Assembly: GCA_037013685.1 (NCBI GenBank)
Contig: CM072908.1
Location: 2,245,001 to 2,309,000 of the forward strand
Reading direction: 5' to 3'
DNA from: Acridotheres tristis
Lineage: Eukaryota > Chordata > Aves > Passeriformes > Sturnidae
Length of the DNA: 64,000 bases
Shown: positions 1-13,667 of the stretch, in pieces
Numbering within the stretch: position 1 is the first letter of the stretch
Layout of the letters: every line of letters begins with the position of its first letter
Made by a program: the position numbers and the translations under genes
The notes under the pieces: model-generated
What the model saw: only the letters and a program-made list of their open reading frames with translations
Database searches by the model: none
Told to the model about the DNA's origin: nothing

Positions 1-130
1 AAACGATGTACCAAATAATTCCTGAGTGACAATTCCTGGGCACTTCCAGCTGGTGCCACCTCCCCTCCCGAGCTGTGCCCACCCTCAGGGGACCCCAGAA
101 TACCCCGAGCTGTGCCCAGGAATAAAAATA

Positions 131-466
131 GGGACAGAAATTCCAGCACACCTGGGGACAGAAATTCCAGCACATCTGGGGACAGAAATCCCAGCACACC
201 TGGGGACAGAAATTCCAGCACATCTGGGGACAGAAATCCCAGCACATCTGGGGACAGAAATTCCAGCACATCTGGGGACAGAAATCCCAGCACACCTGGG
301 GACAGAAATTCCAGCACATCTGGGGACAGAAATCCCAGCACATCTGGGGACAGAAATTCCAGCACATCTGGGGACAGAAATCCCAGCACACCTGGGGACA
401 GAAATTCCAGCACATCTGGGGACAGAAATTCCAGCACATCTGGGGACAGAAATCCCAGCACACCTG
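131..466. repeat. 24-bp minisatellite, 14 copies
   Basis: Fourteen head-to-tail 24-bp units. The unit is 8 codons long, so one frame reads GTEIPAHL fourteen times without a stop. Units differ mainly at two positions (AAATTCC or AAATCCC; ACACCT or ACATCT). Confidence 0.97.
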
Positions 467-2338
467 AGGCCAGGAGCGCCTGGGGAGCGGTGGCAGAGAG
501 GCTGGGTGTGCTGTCGCTCGGCTCAGGTGACAAAGGCAGCCCGCTCTGTGTGTCTGCACACCCCTGTCCCCATCCCCGGGCTGTGACAAAGGGGGACAAA
601 GCTCCTGCTCTCCCCCGGGGGCAGCGGCTCCGCTCCCGGCTGCCCCCGGCGCTATTGTCCCTTGCGGTGACCTTGTGTGCGCGCCGGCTGCTGCAGCCCC
701 GGCACGGCTCGGGAGAAGCCACGGGTGTGTTTTAAACACAGCCAGAGTCCGGCACCGCCTGTGGGCTTGTCACAGCCCCGCTGCGATGGGGACAGCCCCA
801 GGGATGGCGACAGGGATGGCGACAGGGACGCGCGGATGCTCCGGCTCAGCCCGGCTCCCTCCCGGGCAGGTGACAGTGGCAGCCACGTCACATCTCCCGC
901 TGCAGCTGCCACATCCTGGCTGGACCAAGCCCTTCCCCATCGCCAGCTGCAGCAGGATTTGGGGAAATTTGGGTTTATCCAGCCCCGAGGCAGAGCCTCC
1001 CTGTCCTGCATCCCTGCCTGACCTTGCAGCCGCTCCTCAGCAGCCCCGAGGCTCGCAGGGCTGTGCCCAGCGGGGCGGTGGCACCACCAAAAACATGTCC
1101 CTGCTGCTGGTCCTGGTGTAATCACGGCACTGGCACAGCTGCCAGGAGCCAGGGAAGGGCTGGGGGTGCCCAGCAGCGGGCAGAGAGCACTCCCAGCACA
1201 CCCACACAGGGACTGGGCACGCTGAGGTTTCCAGAGTGGCTGGGAAAGGAGGAAACAGAGGAGAAATGTCCCTCGTGTCCCTCCTGGCAGCAGTGCCACC
1301 CTCCCCAGTGATCCCAGCATGAGGGCACAGCCTCCTCACCACTGCTGTGCCCAGCCTGGTGCGTGGCAGGGTGTCCAGGCTGTCCCCTCAGGACAGGTCC
1401 AGCTCAGCCCTTCCCTCCTGGATCAGAGCCTGGAGCATCCCTGGGGCAGGAAGAGCTGCCCCGGCTCTGCTGCAGCAGCCAGGTGAGGATGAAATTCCCA
1501 GCCCTGCTCCAGGGAGAGGCGATCCCTGGGAGGGACAACACTCACAAGGTCACCCAGAAGGTCGGTGACAGGGAGGACACAGCGCCAGAGCTCGGGAGGG
1601 CCCTGTGCTCTCCAGACCAGCAACTCGCGAGCCCCCCCAGGCTGTTTTGGTGGCTCCTGGCTCCTTCCAGGTGTCATCTGTTCCCTCCAGCTCACCCTGC
1701 CTCCTCCACGGACGCCCTTTGGTGTTTTTCCTTTGCATGACATCACCCAGCTCCGGATCTGCTGCCAGCTCTCTGCTCGCACCGAGGACCCTTTGCTGGC
1801 TGGGACGGAGGAATTGGGACGAGGGCAGCGCTGCAGCTCCGCAGTCCTGCCCAGCCCTGCCCTCCCCGGGGACAGCCACGGGGCTCTGGGCAGCCCGGAT
1901 GGAGAGTGCCAGGCTCCCCCAGGGATCTGCTCCAGCAGCCGCGGTGCCAGCAGGAGCCGGGAGCGTGGCTGTCACCCCTTCCCGAGGCAGATGTGACAGG
2001 AGGAGCTGTCCCTGTCACACCCAGCCTGTCTGCAGGCTCAGCTCCAGGTGCCAGCCCTGTCTCTGTGCTGTGTTCTCACTCCAGCCCTGCCCCAGCCTCC
2101 CTTCCCAGCAGAGTTTTCCCGGCTGTGGATGCTCTCCATGGCCTGGGGGGGTCCTGGCAGCTCTGTCCTGCTTGGCTCTGGGGCTCTGGAATGGGAAAGC
2201 TCTGGCCCAGGTGATGGTGACACCTCACCTGTGGATATTTGTCACCCCTCAGAGCCCAGGGGAGAATCCAGCACAGCCAGCAGAGCAGGGACACTCCACT
2301 GTCCAGCCAGGCTCACTCAGACTGCAAACAGCAGCTCA

Positions 2339-2542
2339 GTGACACCTGAAAAACTGCAAATATGGACCAGGGGTGGCCAGAGCAGCCCCAGCTCCCCCCA
2401 GCCTCAGTGCCACCTAAAAAACTGCAAATATGGACCAGGGGTGGCCAGAGCAGCCCCAGCTCCCCCCAGCCTCAGTGCCACCTAAAAAACTGCAAATATG
2501 GACCAGGGGTGGCCAGAGCAGCCCCAGCTCCCCCCAGCCCAG
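2339..2542. repeat. 68-bp tandem repeat, 3 copies
   Basis: Three nearly identical 68-bp units starting at 2339, 2407 and 2475, each containing ACTGCAAATATGGACC. Almost no divergence between copies suggests recent expansion. Confidence 0.95.
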
Positions 2543-3126
2543 GGCTCCAGGCCCTGCAGCCACTCACACTCTGCACAGCATAGATGTCACCTCTTGGTTC
2601 TCTGTGTCACAACTTCCCTCTGACACCACGGACTCCAAATGCACCTGTCCCTCCTGGCATGAAATGACGACAAAGAGCTTCAGCCCCAGGGACCCTGATC
2701 CCACAGGGAAGGGTGAAGGTGGGGATCAAACTCCAGCAGCACCGGGAGCTGGGGCAGGTTTCCCTCCCCAGCCTCTACAAACACACAGAATTCTGAAAAA
2801 CATGGCAAAAATAATGTACAGCACTCCTTGCTCTTGTCCTGGGACTTGTGCTGGGCCAGAGTCCCAGAGAGGGGAGGATGGGCAGAGCCCAGGGAAGGCA
2901 CAGCCCTGCCCACCAGGACTGACCCCAGGCATGGCCTCCAGGAGCCTGAGCAGCTCTTTGAGGGGCAGCTGGAGCAGCCAGCCCTGCTGGCCATGCCCCT
3001 GGGTCACTCTGGTGGCCCCAGAGTCCCCAGAACGTGGGCAGAGCCTGGGGCACCCCTGGGCAAGCCAGAGACCAACAGCAGCCCCAGCCAGAGCTGAAAG
3101 TGGGCACAGGAACAAGGGACCCCAAA

Positions 3127-3372
3127 ACCGGGGCTGGAACCAGCCAGGGCTGGTGACCCCAAAACTGGAGCTGGAACCAGCCAGGGCTGGTGAGTCCCAA
3201 ACTGGAACTGGAACCAGCCAGGGCTGGTGACCCCAAACTGGGGCTGGAACCAGCCAGGGCTGGTGAGTCCCAAACTGGAACTGGAACCAGCCAGGGCTGG
3301 TGAGTCCCAAACTGGAGCTGGAACCAGCCAGGGCTGGTGAATCCCAAACTGGAGCTGGAACCAGCCAGGGCC
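3127..3372. repeat. 37-bp minisatellite with internal palindrome, 7 copies
   Basis: Copies of ACCAGCCAGGGCTGGT start at 3139, 3176, 3213, 3249, 3286, 3323 and 3360 (last copy degenerate). The arms ACCAGCC and GGCTGGT are perfect inverted repeats, so every unit can form a small hairpin. Confidence 0.95.
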
Positions 3373-3600
3373 CATCCCACTGCCAGGGCATGGGGATCCA
3401 GGCTGAGCACAGCCTGGCAGGGCTCAGAGCCCCACAGTGTCCCCCTGGCACACCTGAGACACAGAGCCAGCCCTCCCTGGCCACAGGCAGCACCTCCCTG
3501 GCCACCTCCCAGCCCCTCACAAGCTCAGGGCTCCTCCTGGACAGCACATCCTGCTCTGCCCAGGGCACTCACATCCTGCTTGGACAATTCCTGGGGAAGG

Positions 3601-3630
3601 GATCCACTCTGATCCACTCTGATCCACTCT
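3601..3630. repeat. 10-bp tandem repeat, 3 copies
   Basis: Three perfect GATCCACTCT units. Confidence 0.95.
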
Positions 3631-5883
3631 GAGCAAGGAGACAACCAGGAGAGGAAGGAAAACATTTCTGAATGAATTATTGGGTCTGACTGACACTGCG
3701 ACCCAGGCTAGGGCAGGAGGGAGATCATTAATTGCAGCAGCTCAGCCCACTGCACATCAATCTTCATTCATTCCAATTCCTCCTTCCCTTCCATTTCTGC
3801 AACATTTACTGATTTTCCCCCTTCCTCGCTGCAACACACTGAACTGCAGCCAGCTCCCTCCTCCGAGGACTCCCTCTGGTTATTGGCAAATTAAGTTCTT
3901 CATCAAGCCCCGCTAGCAGCGCTGACAAGAGGCTCCAGGACACAGCCCAGCCCGGGGGAGCTGCTGACGGCTCCTGCCCCAGGGCTGAGCTCAGAGCCCC
4001 CGGGCAGCTGACAGGGAGCACAAGGCACGTCCAGCCTGGGAATCAGAGAGCTCCAAACGCTGCCATGGGGGCAGCAGGTCAGGGCAAAGCTCAGCACGAG
4101 GTGTCACAGCGCAAGGGAGGGTTTGTGAAATCTCCTCTCAGGGCAGGAGCAGCTCGGAGCCAACGCTCAGAAACTCGTGAGCTGTTTCTGTTGCTCACAC
4201 ATACCTGAGGCGAGGGATAAACTTTGCTTTTTGCCTCCTCTCACGTCCACGCTCAGCGGTTTGGGAGCTTTTTTTGTGGCACTTTGGAAGAAATGAGGCA
4301 GTGGTGTTTGTGGAGAGTGCCACGGCCAATTTATCTGCCCCAGCAGCATCTCTGCAGGCACAGGGGGAGAGCAGAGGGGGCTGCCCCTGCCACCTCCTCA
4401 GCCTTGGGCAGAGGGGACACTCAGCCAGGCCACCAGTGAGACCTGACACTGCTCAGCCACTCCAAACATCACAGTCCATTACCAGCAGCCCATTCTCACC
4501 AAGCTGTGACGAGTCCAAAGAAAAACTGGTGGAAGAAGCAGAGGAAAACTCTTAAACTAACAAAAAAAAAAAAAAAAACAACATGAAGAGGGCTCAAAGA
4601 AAAAAAAAAAATCGAAGAAAAAGCAAATCCTTCCAAAACCAAGTTGAAGACACTGTGGATGTTTTTTGCTCACAAATTGACCCTAAGAGGGAAATGCCCC
4701 AGGAGCTGAGGGTGCTGCCACATCCCCCAGGCCTGGCTGCTCCTGGCCCTGCAGGTGCTATCACCTCTGGAAGTGTGGAAGGGAAAAGCATTTTCTCCTC
4801 ACCAAGCCCAGCTGCCACTCCAGGGACACCAGGGGGACGCCATTCCTGGGTTCAGGATGCAGCTGGCTCCAGAGGCTGCTCCAAGAGGAGTAAAACCCAA
4901 ACCTGAAGGCTCGGATGTGGCAAGGGAAGGCTCTCCCAGCGTGTCCTTTAGCCGGCACAGCCTCAGGCTGCTTTCCTCCCCCACAGGCAAGGAACTCTCC
5001 CGCAGGCACTGAGTAACCAGGCACAGGAGGGGAGCATGAGGAGCACCAGCAGCAGTCCCACAGAGAAAGGAGAAATTCATCTCCCCAGAGCTCAGCCCTG
5101 GGCCTGAACACATTCCAGATCCCAGTTTCAAGCTGAGCACTTTGGGATTACGCACCAGAGCGATGCTGTTGAGGAGAATTGAACATTGCCAAGAGGCACG
5201 GAGGGAGGCAGGTGTTTGTCCAGTCATAAACTTGTGCACAGCAAAGGTTTCAGTCCTGGCACAGCGTGCACCCCAACTCTCCTGGCTCCCCCAAAACCAC
5301 AGCCCAGCCTCCTCAGTGTGCTGTGAACAGCTCCCAGGAGGAACAGCCACAGGGGATTAAAATCTGATTGAAGATTGCAAAGCCTCAAAGTGACTCTGTC
5401 CTAGGTGGCCACATTCTGGCCTGCACGGGGATCCTGTCATTTCTCCAAACCCCAAAGCATTAATGAGCCACAAAAGCACCAACTGCAACACCCAGACCAC
5501 AAACAGGCTGGGAAACACCACGGTCCTACTGACAACAAAAGGCAAAATGACAAACGTTTAAATCCGAGTAACTCACTTTGCCAGGGCTCCCGAATGCCTG
5601 TGCACAAACGTGCTCACAAAGGAAAATGCACTTCCAAGCCCACAGAAAACTCTTCTTCCCGAGAAAAAAAAAAAAAAAACAACAAAAAACCAACCAACCC
5701 CCACCCCCCCTCCTCACCCTGCTCATGCAGGAGCTGCTGAGGAAGGTGAGACACAGCCAGAATGCCAAAATGGTAGCCCAGCTGCCAGCCAGCAGCTCCG
5801 TGTCGCCGGTCACCTCGTCCCCAGGGAGACAAGGTGGGAAGGGGCTGGGGGCAGCGCAGGGGAGATGCTCTGCAGGTAACTCA

Positions 5884-8080
<2,197 letters not shown>

Positions 8081-8812
8081 ACGGTGAGTTTCTCATTTCT
8101 AGAACCCAGGTGTTCATTATTTTGGGGGGTTTCTCAGGGTGGCCAAAGCAGAGTTTGCTGGTGTTGGGTTCTGTGTTTTTGCATATTTGTTTTCCTCCTG
8201 CTCCTCAGGCCACAATCAGCCTCCTTATGTAATGACTTGTGTTATATAAACTCCATTCTTCAAGGAACAGTCATTAACCTACTACTGGGTATTGAAAATA
8301 CCAAAATACTGTCACACAATTAAAATCGCTAAATGGTGTCCTCAAATTAGAGCACAGATTTGCATTGCAGGTTTGGTTTTTTTTTTAATTAAAAAAAAAA
8401 AAATTAAACCACACACATGAAACATTTGACAAGGGAGGCTCTTCATGCAAAGGAGCAGCAGGGCTGGGAAGGCACCTCCTGCACAACCCTCTGCCCTGAG
8501 CTATTTCCACTTTTTCCTGAGCTCAGAAGTGGATTCTGCCATGGAAATGCAGAGCTCAGAGAGGATGCAGCTGGCTACTCTGTTTTTGCAGAAAACAAAA
8601 GCGTTTCTAAAGTCACAGCTGAATAAATCCACAGGAGGCAACGGTTTGAAGACAAGTGCCAGGGAATTTTGTGGAACTGAAGTTTCCCCAGCCAATGTTC
8701 ATTGCTCCCACAAACCAGGCTGGGTCAGCTCTGAGCTGGGCTCGAGGCACCGAGGAGGGATTTTGTCATTGGCTCGGGTAATTTCCTTCTCTGTGCTTCT
8801 GGAGCACAGGTC

Positions 8813-9585
8813 CTCCAAAAATCCCTGTTGTGGACAGTCCTGGCTACTGAGAGATCCCAAAAATCCCTGTCCTGATCAGTCCTGGCTGCTGAGAGATCCC
8901 AAAAATCCCTGTCCTGATCAATCCTGGCTGCCGAGATATCCCAAAAATCCCTGTCCTGATCAGTGCTGGCTGCTGAGGATCCCAAAAATCCCCGTCCTGA
9001 TCAATGCTGGCTGCTGAGGATCCCAAAAATCCCTGTCCTGATCAGTCCTGGCTGCTGGGGAATCCCAAAAATCCCTGTCCTGATCAGTCCTGGCTGCTGA
9101 GAGATCCCAAAAATCCCTGTCCTGATCAGTCCTGGCTGCTGAGAGATCCCAAAAATCCCTGTCCTCATCAATCCTGGCTGCTGGGGAATCCCAAAAATCC
9201 CTGTCCTGATCAATGCTGGCTGCTGAGGATCCCAAAAATCCCCGTCCTGATCAGTCCTGGCTGCTGAGAGATCCCAAAAATTCCTGTCCTGATCAGTGCT
9301 GGCTACTAAGAGATCCCAAAAATCCCCGTCCTGATCAATCCTGGCTGCTGGGGAATCCCAAAAATCCCTGTCCTGATCAATGCTGGCTGCTGAGGATCCC
9401 AAAAATCCCTGTCCTGATCAATCCTGGCTGCTGGGGAATCCCAAAAATCCCTGTCCTCATCAATGCTGGCAGCTAGGGATCCCAAAAATCCCTGTCCTCA
9501 TCAACCCTGGATGCTGAGAGAGCCCAAATATCCCTGTCCTGATCAGTCCTGGCTGCTGGGGAATCCCAAAAATCCCTGTCCTGGC
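8813..9585. repeat. About 41-bp minisatellite, about 19 copies
   Basis: Units have the form ATCCCAAAAATCCCTGTCC, then TGATCA plus TCCTGGCTGCTG, with length variants of 39-42 bp from GAGAG, GAG or GGGGA endings. Repeats read as DQDRDFWD-like peptides on the minus strand; this is not a gene. Confidence 0.95.
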
Positions 9586-11774
9586 CATTCTGGGTGTGAG
9601 CTCCACAGTCCTGGTTGCTCCCAGTGCCCTTCACGTCTCACCTTCAGCAGAGCTGCCTGGCAGGTGACAAAACTCCAGCCTGGTCCTGGCCAAAGTGGCC
9701 CTGTCACACCTGCCTTGGAGCCAGGGGACATTCACACCTGAGCAAAGACTCTCTAATGGGTGCTACACACACCACAATGGGCTTGTTAAACTCGTTCCTA
9801 ATTAAGTTCCCTTAAAACTCATTCCTAATTAGCTGCTCCCTTTGGAAAAGCAGCACCTTGTGAGCACCTGTGGCTCCTGCTCAGCTCCAAGCCTCGAGCT
9901 GTGCTGTCACCAACCACCCTCACCCAGAGAGCTGCACAGGCCACATGGCAGGATTTAATCAAATCCCTAATCAAGATTATTTCCCCCCCCCACACCCCGT
10001 AAATATTCAGCCCCAGGTAGGAGTTTATCACAAACCAAACCCACGGGATCTGACTCCTTTCCTCTTGGAGGGAGCTCAGTTCTGTGGTGCTCACACAGGG
10101 CAGAGTTTACACCAACCAGAGCAAGCATTTCTTTTCGTTTTGAATTGTTTCCATACTGGACTTCACTAATTGTTTTTTATTCCCATTTTCCCCCCCAGTT
10201 CCATGCCAGTACGAGTGTGTTTCTGCTTGTCTTTATCAATACTTTCTCCCTAAGATCCAGCCCATGTGAGAAATGGAAGTTGAAGCTGGATATTCGGCAA
10301 CAAATTCACCGGGGAAATCCGGGATCATCGATCTTTGCACAGAACCTTGGGGAGAAGTTTTTTGCCACCACGGGCAGCCTGAGAGAACTTCAGGAATGAG
10401 ACACCAGCAGTGCAGAGGGAGAAAAATCACCAGAATGCCCAGTTTTATTTATAAACCCATTTGAAAGATGCACTGGTGTTGCTGACAGGGAGAAGGATGG
10501 TGTGAATGTTCTGAAAGCCTTGAGAACCACGAGAAAAAAAACCAAAAAACCAAAAAACACAAACCCAAGAGTGACTCGTGTGGAAGAGACACCAAGCTAG
10601 GAGTGAGCAGGGCTCTGCTGCTCTGTGCCTCATGGATGGGATCTGCAGAGGGATGGAAACCCCAAGAAGTGCTTGGCAAAGATCTGCTCACACAGGAGCA
10701 GCATAAAATTAAAAAAAAAAAAAATTAAAAAAAATCTATTTAATCCATCCAGAAAGTAAAAAAAAAAAAAAAAAAAAAAAAGCCAGAGAAGTGCTGACAA
10801 AACACAATCATTGTGTTTGGGAAGGAGGGGATGGCACCCTGGGAGGAATCTGCATTTTAAAGCCACTTCTGCCCACCCTGTGGAAGCTGGGGAATAAATA
10901 TCCCAAATAGCTGGAAACTCTTCCTGGCAGCAGAAATTCTCATTTCTCACAGTCTGTGCTCACAGGGTGTGAATCCTTCCCTGCTTCTCTCCACTAAAGA
11001 GGGAAGAGGCAACTCCAGACCTCGAAAAGAAATCTTTCAGCACTGATTCTCCCCCAGTCTCCAGCACACAAATATTTATATTCCACCTTGCTCTTAAAGG
11101 AAAACCCCATTCTTTGTCCTGTTTGCTTTAAATTAAATGTTTCTCTTGAAATTTCTCTTGATACAGAAAATAAATTGGACCTTGTGTTTAGCCAGTTTAC
11201 ACCTACAGATAAATATCTTTGTATGTATAAATGGGTATCTCAAAGGCAAGAACCCCATAAAATTCTGTTTAAACTGAGTTTCATTGGGGATTTCAATGCT
11301 AAGGAAGCATATGGAGAAGAAGTATTTCTATAAATAATCAATTTCTCAGTAACATGCAAGTTAAATGAGAAGTGACATGTCCAGAGTTCTAATTAATGCA
11401 TAAAAAGGACTCTGCTGTAAATCCCCCTATTGACACAAACCCCAGGTTAAAACATCCTGTGTGGGAATTTTCTGCCTTTCTATGAAATAACAACCACAAA
11501 CTCTGGGTAGGATGGAATAAATTGAAAGTAGAAAAGATTTCCAAACAATTTTTGCAACATTTTCACCTCGCCACAGTGCTGGGGAAGGAAAACTCTGCTC
11601 CAAACACTCAGCACTGGGCTTGCCTGGATTGTGTTTTTTAAAGGGATGGAGCAAAGCCATTTCCTACAGAACCATCATCTCCTTCCTTTGGCTGTAAATA
11701 TCCCCATGGAAACAGAGATGGTATCAGACAGACAAACGAGGAGGAGCAGAAATCCTTCAAATACAATCTCCAGG

Positions 11775-12013
11775 AATAAAATGGGACAGGACCAGGCAAC
11801 TGGAAAAGAAACAAAAAAAAAAAAATGGGACAGGACCAAGAAATTGGAAAATAAACAAAAAATGGGACAGGACCAAGAAATTGGAAAATAAACAAAAAAT
11901 GGGACAGGACCAAGAAATTGGAAAAGAAACAAAAAAAAAAAAAATGGGACAGGACCAAGCAATTGGAAAAGAAACAAAAAATGGGACAGGACCAAGCAAT
12001 TGGAAAAGAAACA
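11775..12013. repeat. 36-43-bp A-rich minisatellite, about 6-7 copies
   Basis: Units carry TGGGACAGGACCAAG and AATTGGAAAA followed by an A-tract of variable length. The length differences between units come mostly from the A-tract. Confidence 0.93.
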
Positions 12014-13019
12014 ACTGCTGCTCCAACTCCCCATCCCTTTGCTTGTCCTCATCTCCACACAATTTCTGCTTTTAGTGTTTTTAACGGACCAAAACCCACC
12101 CCAGCACAGGTAATTCTGGGTTATTAAATATTGCCAGGAGCCGAGGATGATGCAGTGACCCATTTGGATGCTGGCCAGGACAGGACTGAGCTGGCAGAGG
12201 GCTGAGTTTCAGCACAAAGCCCAGCCCAGCTCCCAGGAGTGCAGAGGTTTAAGGTTTCCTTGAGGGCCTGACTCAGAGCTCAGCATTTGCAGCTGCCAAG
12301 AAGAATTTTCCAGGTGTGGAACCTGAAACGATTCCCTTTTCATGTGTTTTTTTTTTTTTTTTTTTTTAATGTTCCCATCACCACAGGACTCACTACAACA
12401 CTGCCAAGGTTTGTCTGCACTGAGGGGGAACATTAAAAATCCTGGCACCAAATTCCTGCCACGTGCAAAACAATTCCCAAAGTGAAGGAAAATGAGGTGA
12501 TTCCTGTCAGGGACAGAATGAAAGAAGGAGCACAAACACTTCCAAGTGATGGTTACAAAGTTGTCCTCAGGTATCCCAGTTTTTAAGAGCCTCCTTTGCT
12601 CCAAATCATTCACAGGTGCCTTGAAAAAAAAAACCAACTTGAAAAATTTCTCTTGCCTGAAAGCAACACCACGTTACACTTTTCACATTCTGCAAGTGCA
12701 ATAATTTGGTTTCTTTTCACTTGTATCAGCCTGAGCAGACCCAACTCTGAGCTTTTGTTCTATTTGTATTCACACCCCCATTCTCTGGGCTTTGAGCTCT
12801 GGAAGGAAGGAAAATGCTTCCATTCAAAAATATTTTGGTTAAAAAATCCTCAGCTTTAAATTATTTCTGTGGACTGGAGTTTGCCTGAAGTTCCCTAAAT
12901 CCATGGGCTCCAGTTAAAGCCTGACAGTCTCATTCACCTTACACAAATATTTCATGTTTTACCTCAAAAGGAACAGCCACACTTCTCTGCTTCTATTTTG
13001 AAAACAGACAAACTTACAG

Positions 13020-13565
13020 GGTTTTTTTTTTTTTCATTTTTTATTGGATGCTTCCAACTTTATAGCTAATAATATACAGATACTCAGTTTTTTCATTGTT
13101 CCATTCACATCCTCACAGAGTTCAGCCATTCTGTCACATTAAAATTTAAAAAAAAAAAAAAAAAAAAAGCACAACTGAAATAAAATAAATCCATAAGCTG
13201 GAAAAATACATTATAAACTTATATTCAAGAAACATTCTCTTTATAATTAAAAACCTACTTGTAATAATTAAAGTAGGATTTAAAGAAAAACTTGATTTTA
13301 ATTTTTAAATAGGTGGCCTTTGTGTATACTTTTAATCATTTTATATGTACAAGCCCAACCAGTATCTCTGTCTACCTGTGACAGAATACCTGAAAAAAAA
13401 AACCCAAAAAGACACTGAAAAGGAGTTTTTAAACAAACAAACAAACAAACAAACAAACAAACAGAAAAAAAGATCAATATTCATTTTCCAGGAAAATACA
13501 GTATAATCAGAACTTTGAACACATGCTTCCCTCATCTGGATTAAGGCCTAAGAGACAGATGTGCT
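13020..13565 (-). other. SSU72: SSU72 3' UTR (inferred)
   Basis: Between the stop codon and a minus-strand AATAAA at 13040-13045, the DNA is AT-rich without coding signal, as expected for a 3' UTR of about 0.5 kb. It includes a (CAAA)n tract near 13432-13461. Confidence 0.6.
13040..13045 (-). terminator. SSU72: Candidate SSU72 poly(A) signal AATAAA
   Basis: A canonical AATAAA on the minus strand about 520 bp past the SSU72 stop. Other AT-rich hexamers lie nearby, so use of this one is inferred. Confidence 0.5.
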
Positions 13566-13667
13566 TTAATAAAAGCAGACAGTATGAAGAAAAGTCCTTC
13601 CACTTTTCTCTTCAAATTCCTGTAACAGCTCATCTATTTCATTTTCCATGTCCTCTGTGTGCTGTAT
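13566..13667 (-). CDS. SSU72: SSU72 exon 5 (terminal coding exon)
   Basis: Acceptor CTCTTGCAG, then 33 codons IQHTEDMENEIDELLQEF through FLHTVCFY and TAA at 13566-13568. This conserved C-terminus was too short to stand out as a separate open frame. Confidence 0.97.
   Translation of the reverse strand: MQHTEDMENEIDELLQEFEEKSGRTFLHTVCFY

Larger units (their letters stand above)
8090..13020. other. Intergenic between TMEM240 and SSU72
   Basis: No exon recognised on either strand. Besides the arrays at 8813-9585 and 11775-12013 it is ordinary AT-moderate DNA with several poly-A tracts (8390, 10710, 10760, 12350). Confidence 0.6.

Noticed and set aside
26..586. 186-codon open frame reading GTEIPAHL fourteen times
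   Set aside because: Caused by a 24-bp (8-codon) minisatellite; the other frame is also open and there is no start context, splice signal or homology.
8813..9585. CRISPR-like array (repeat with variable linkers)
   Set aside because: Spacers are not unique; the whole unit repeats, and this is vertebrate DNA. It is a minisatellite.
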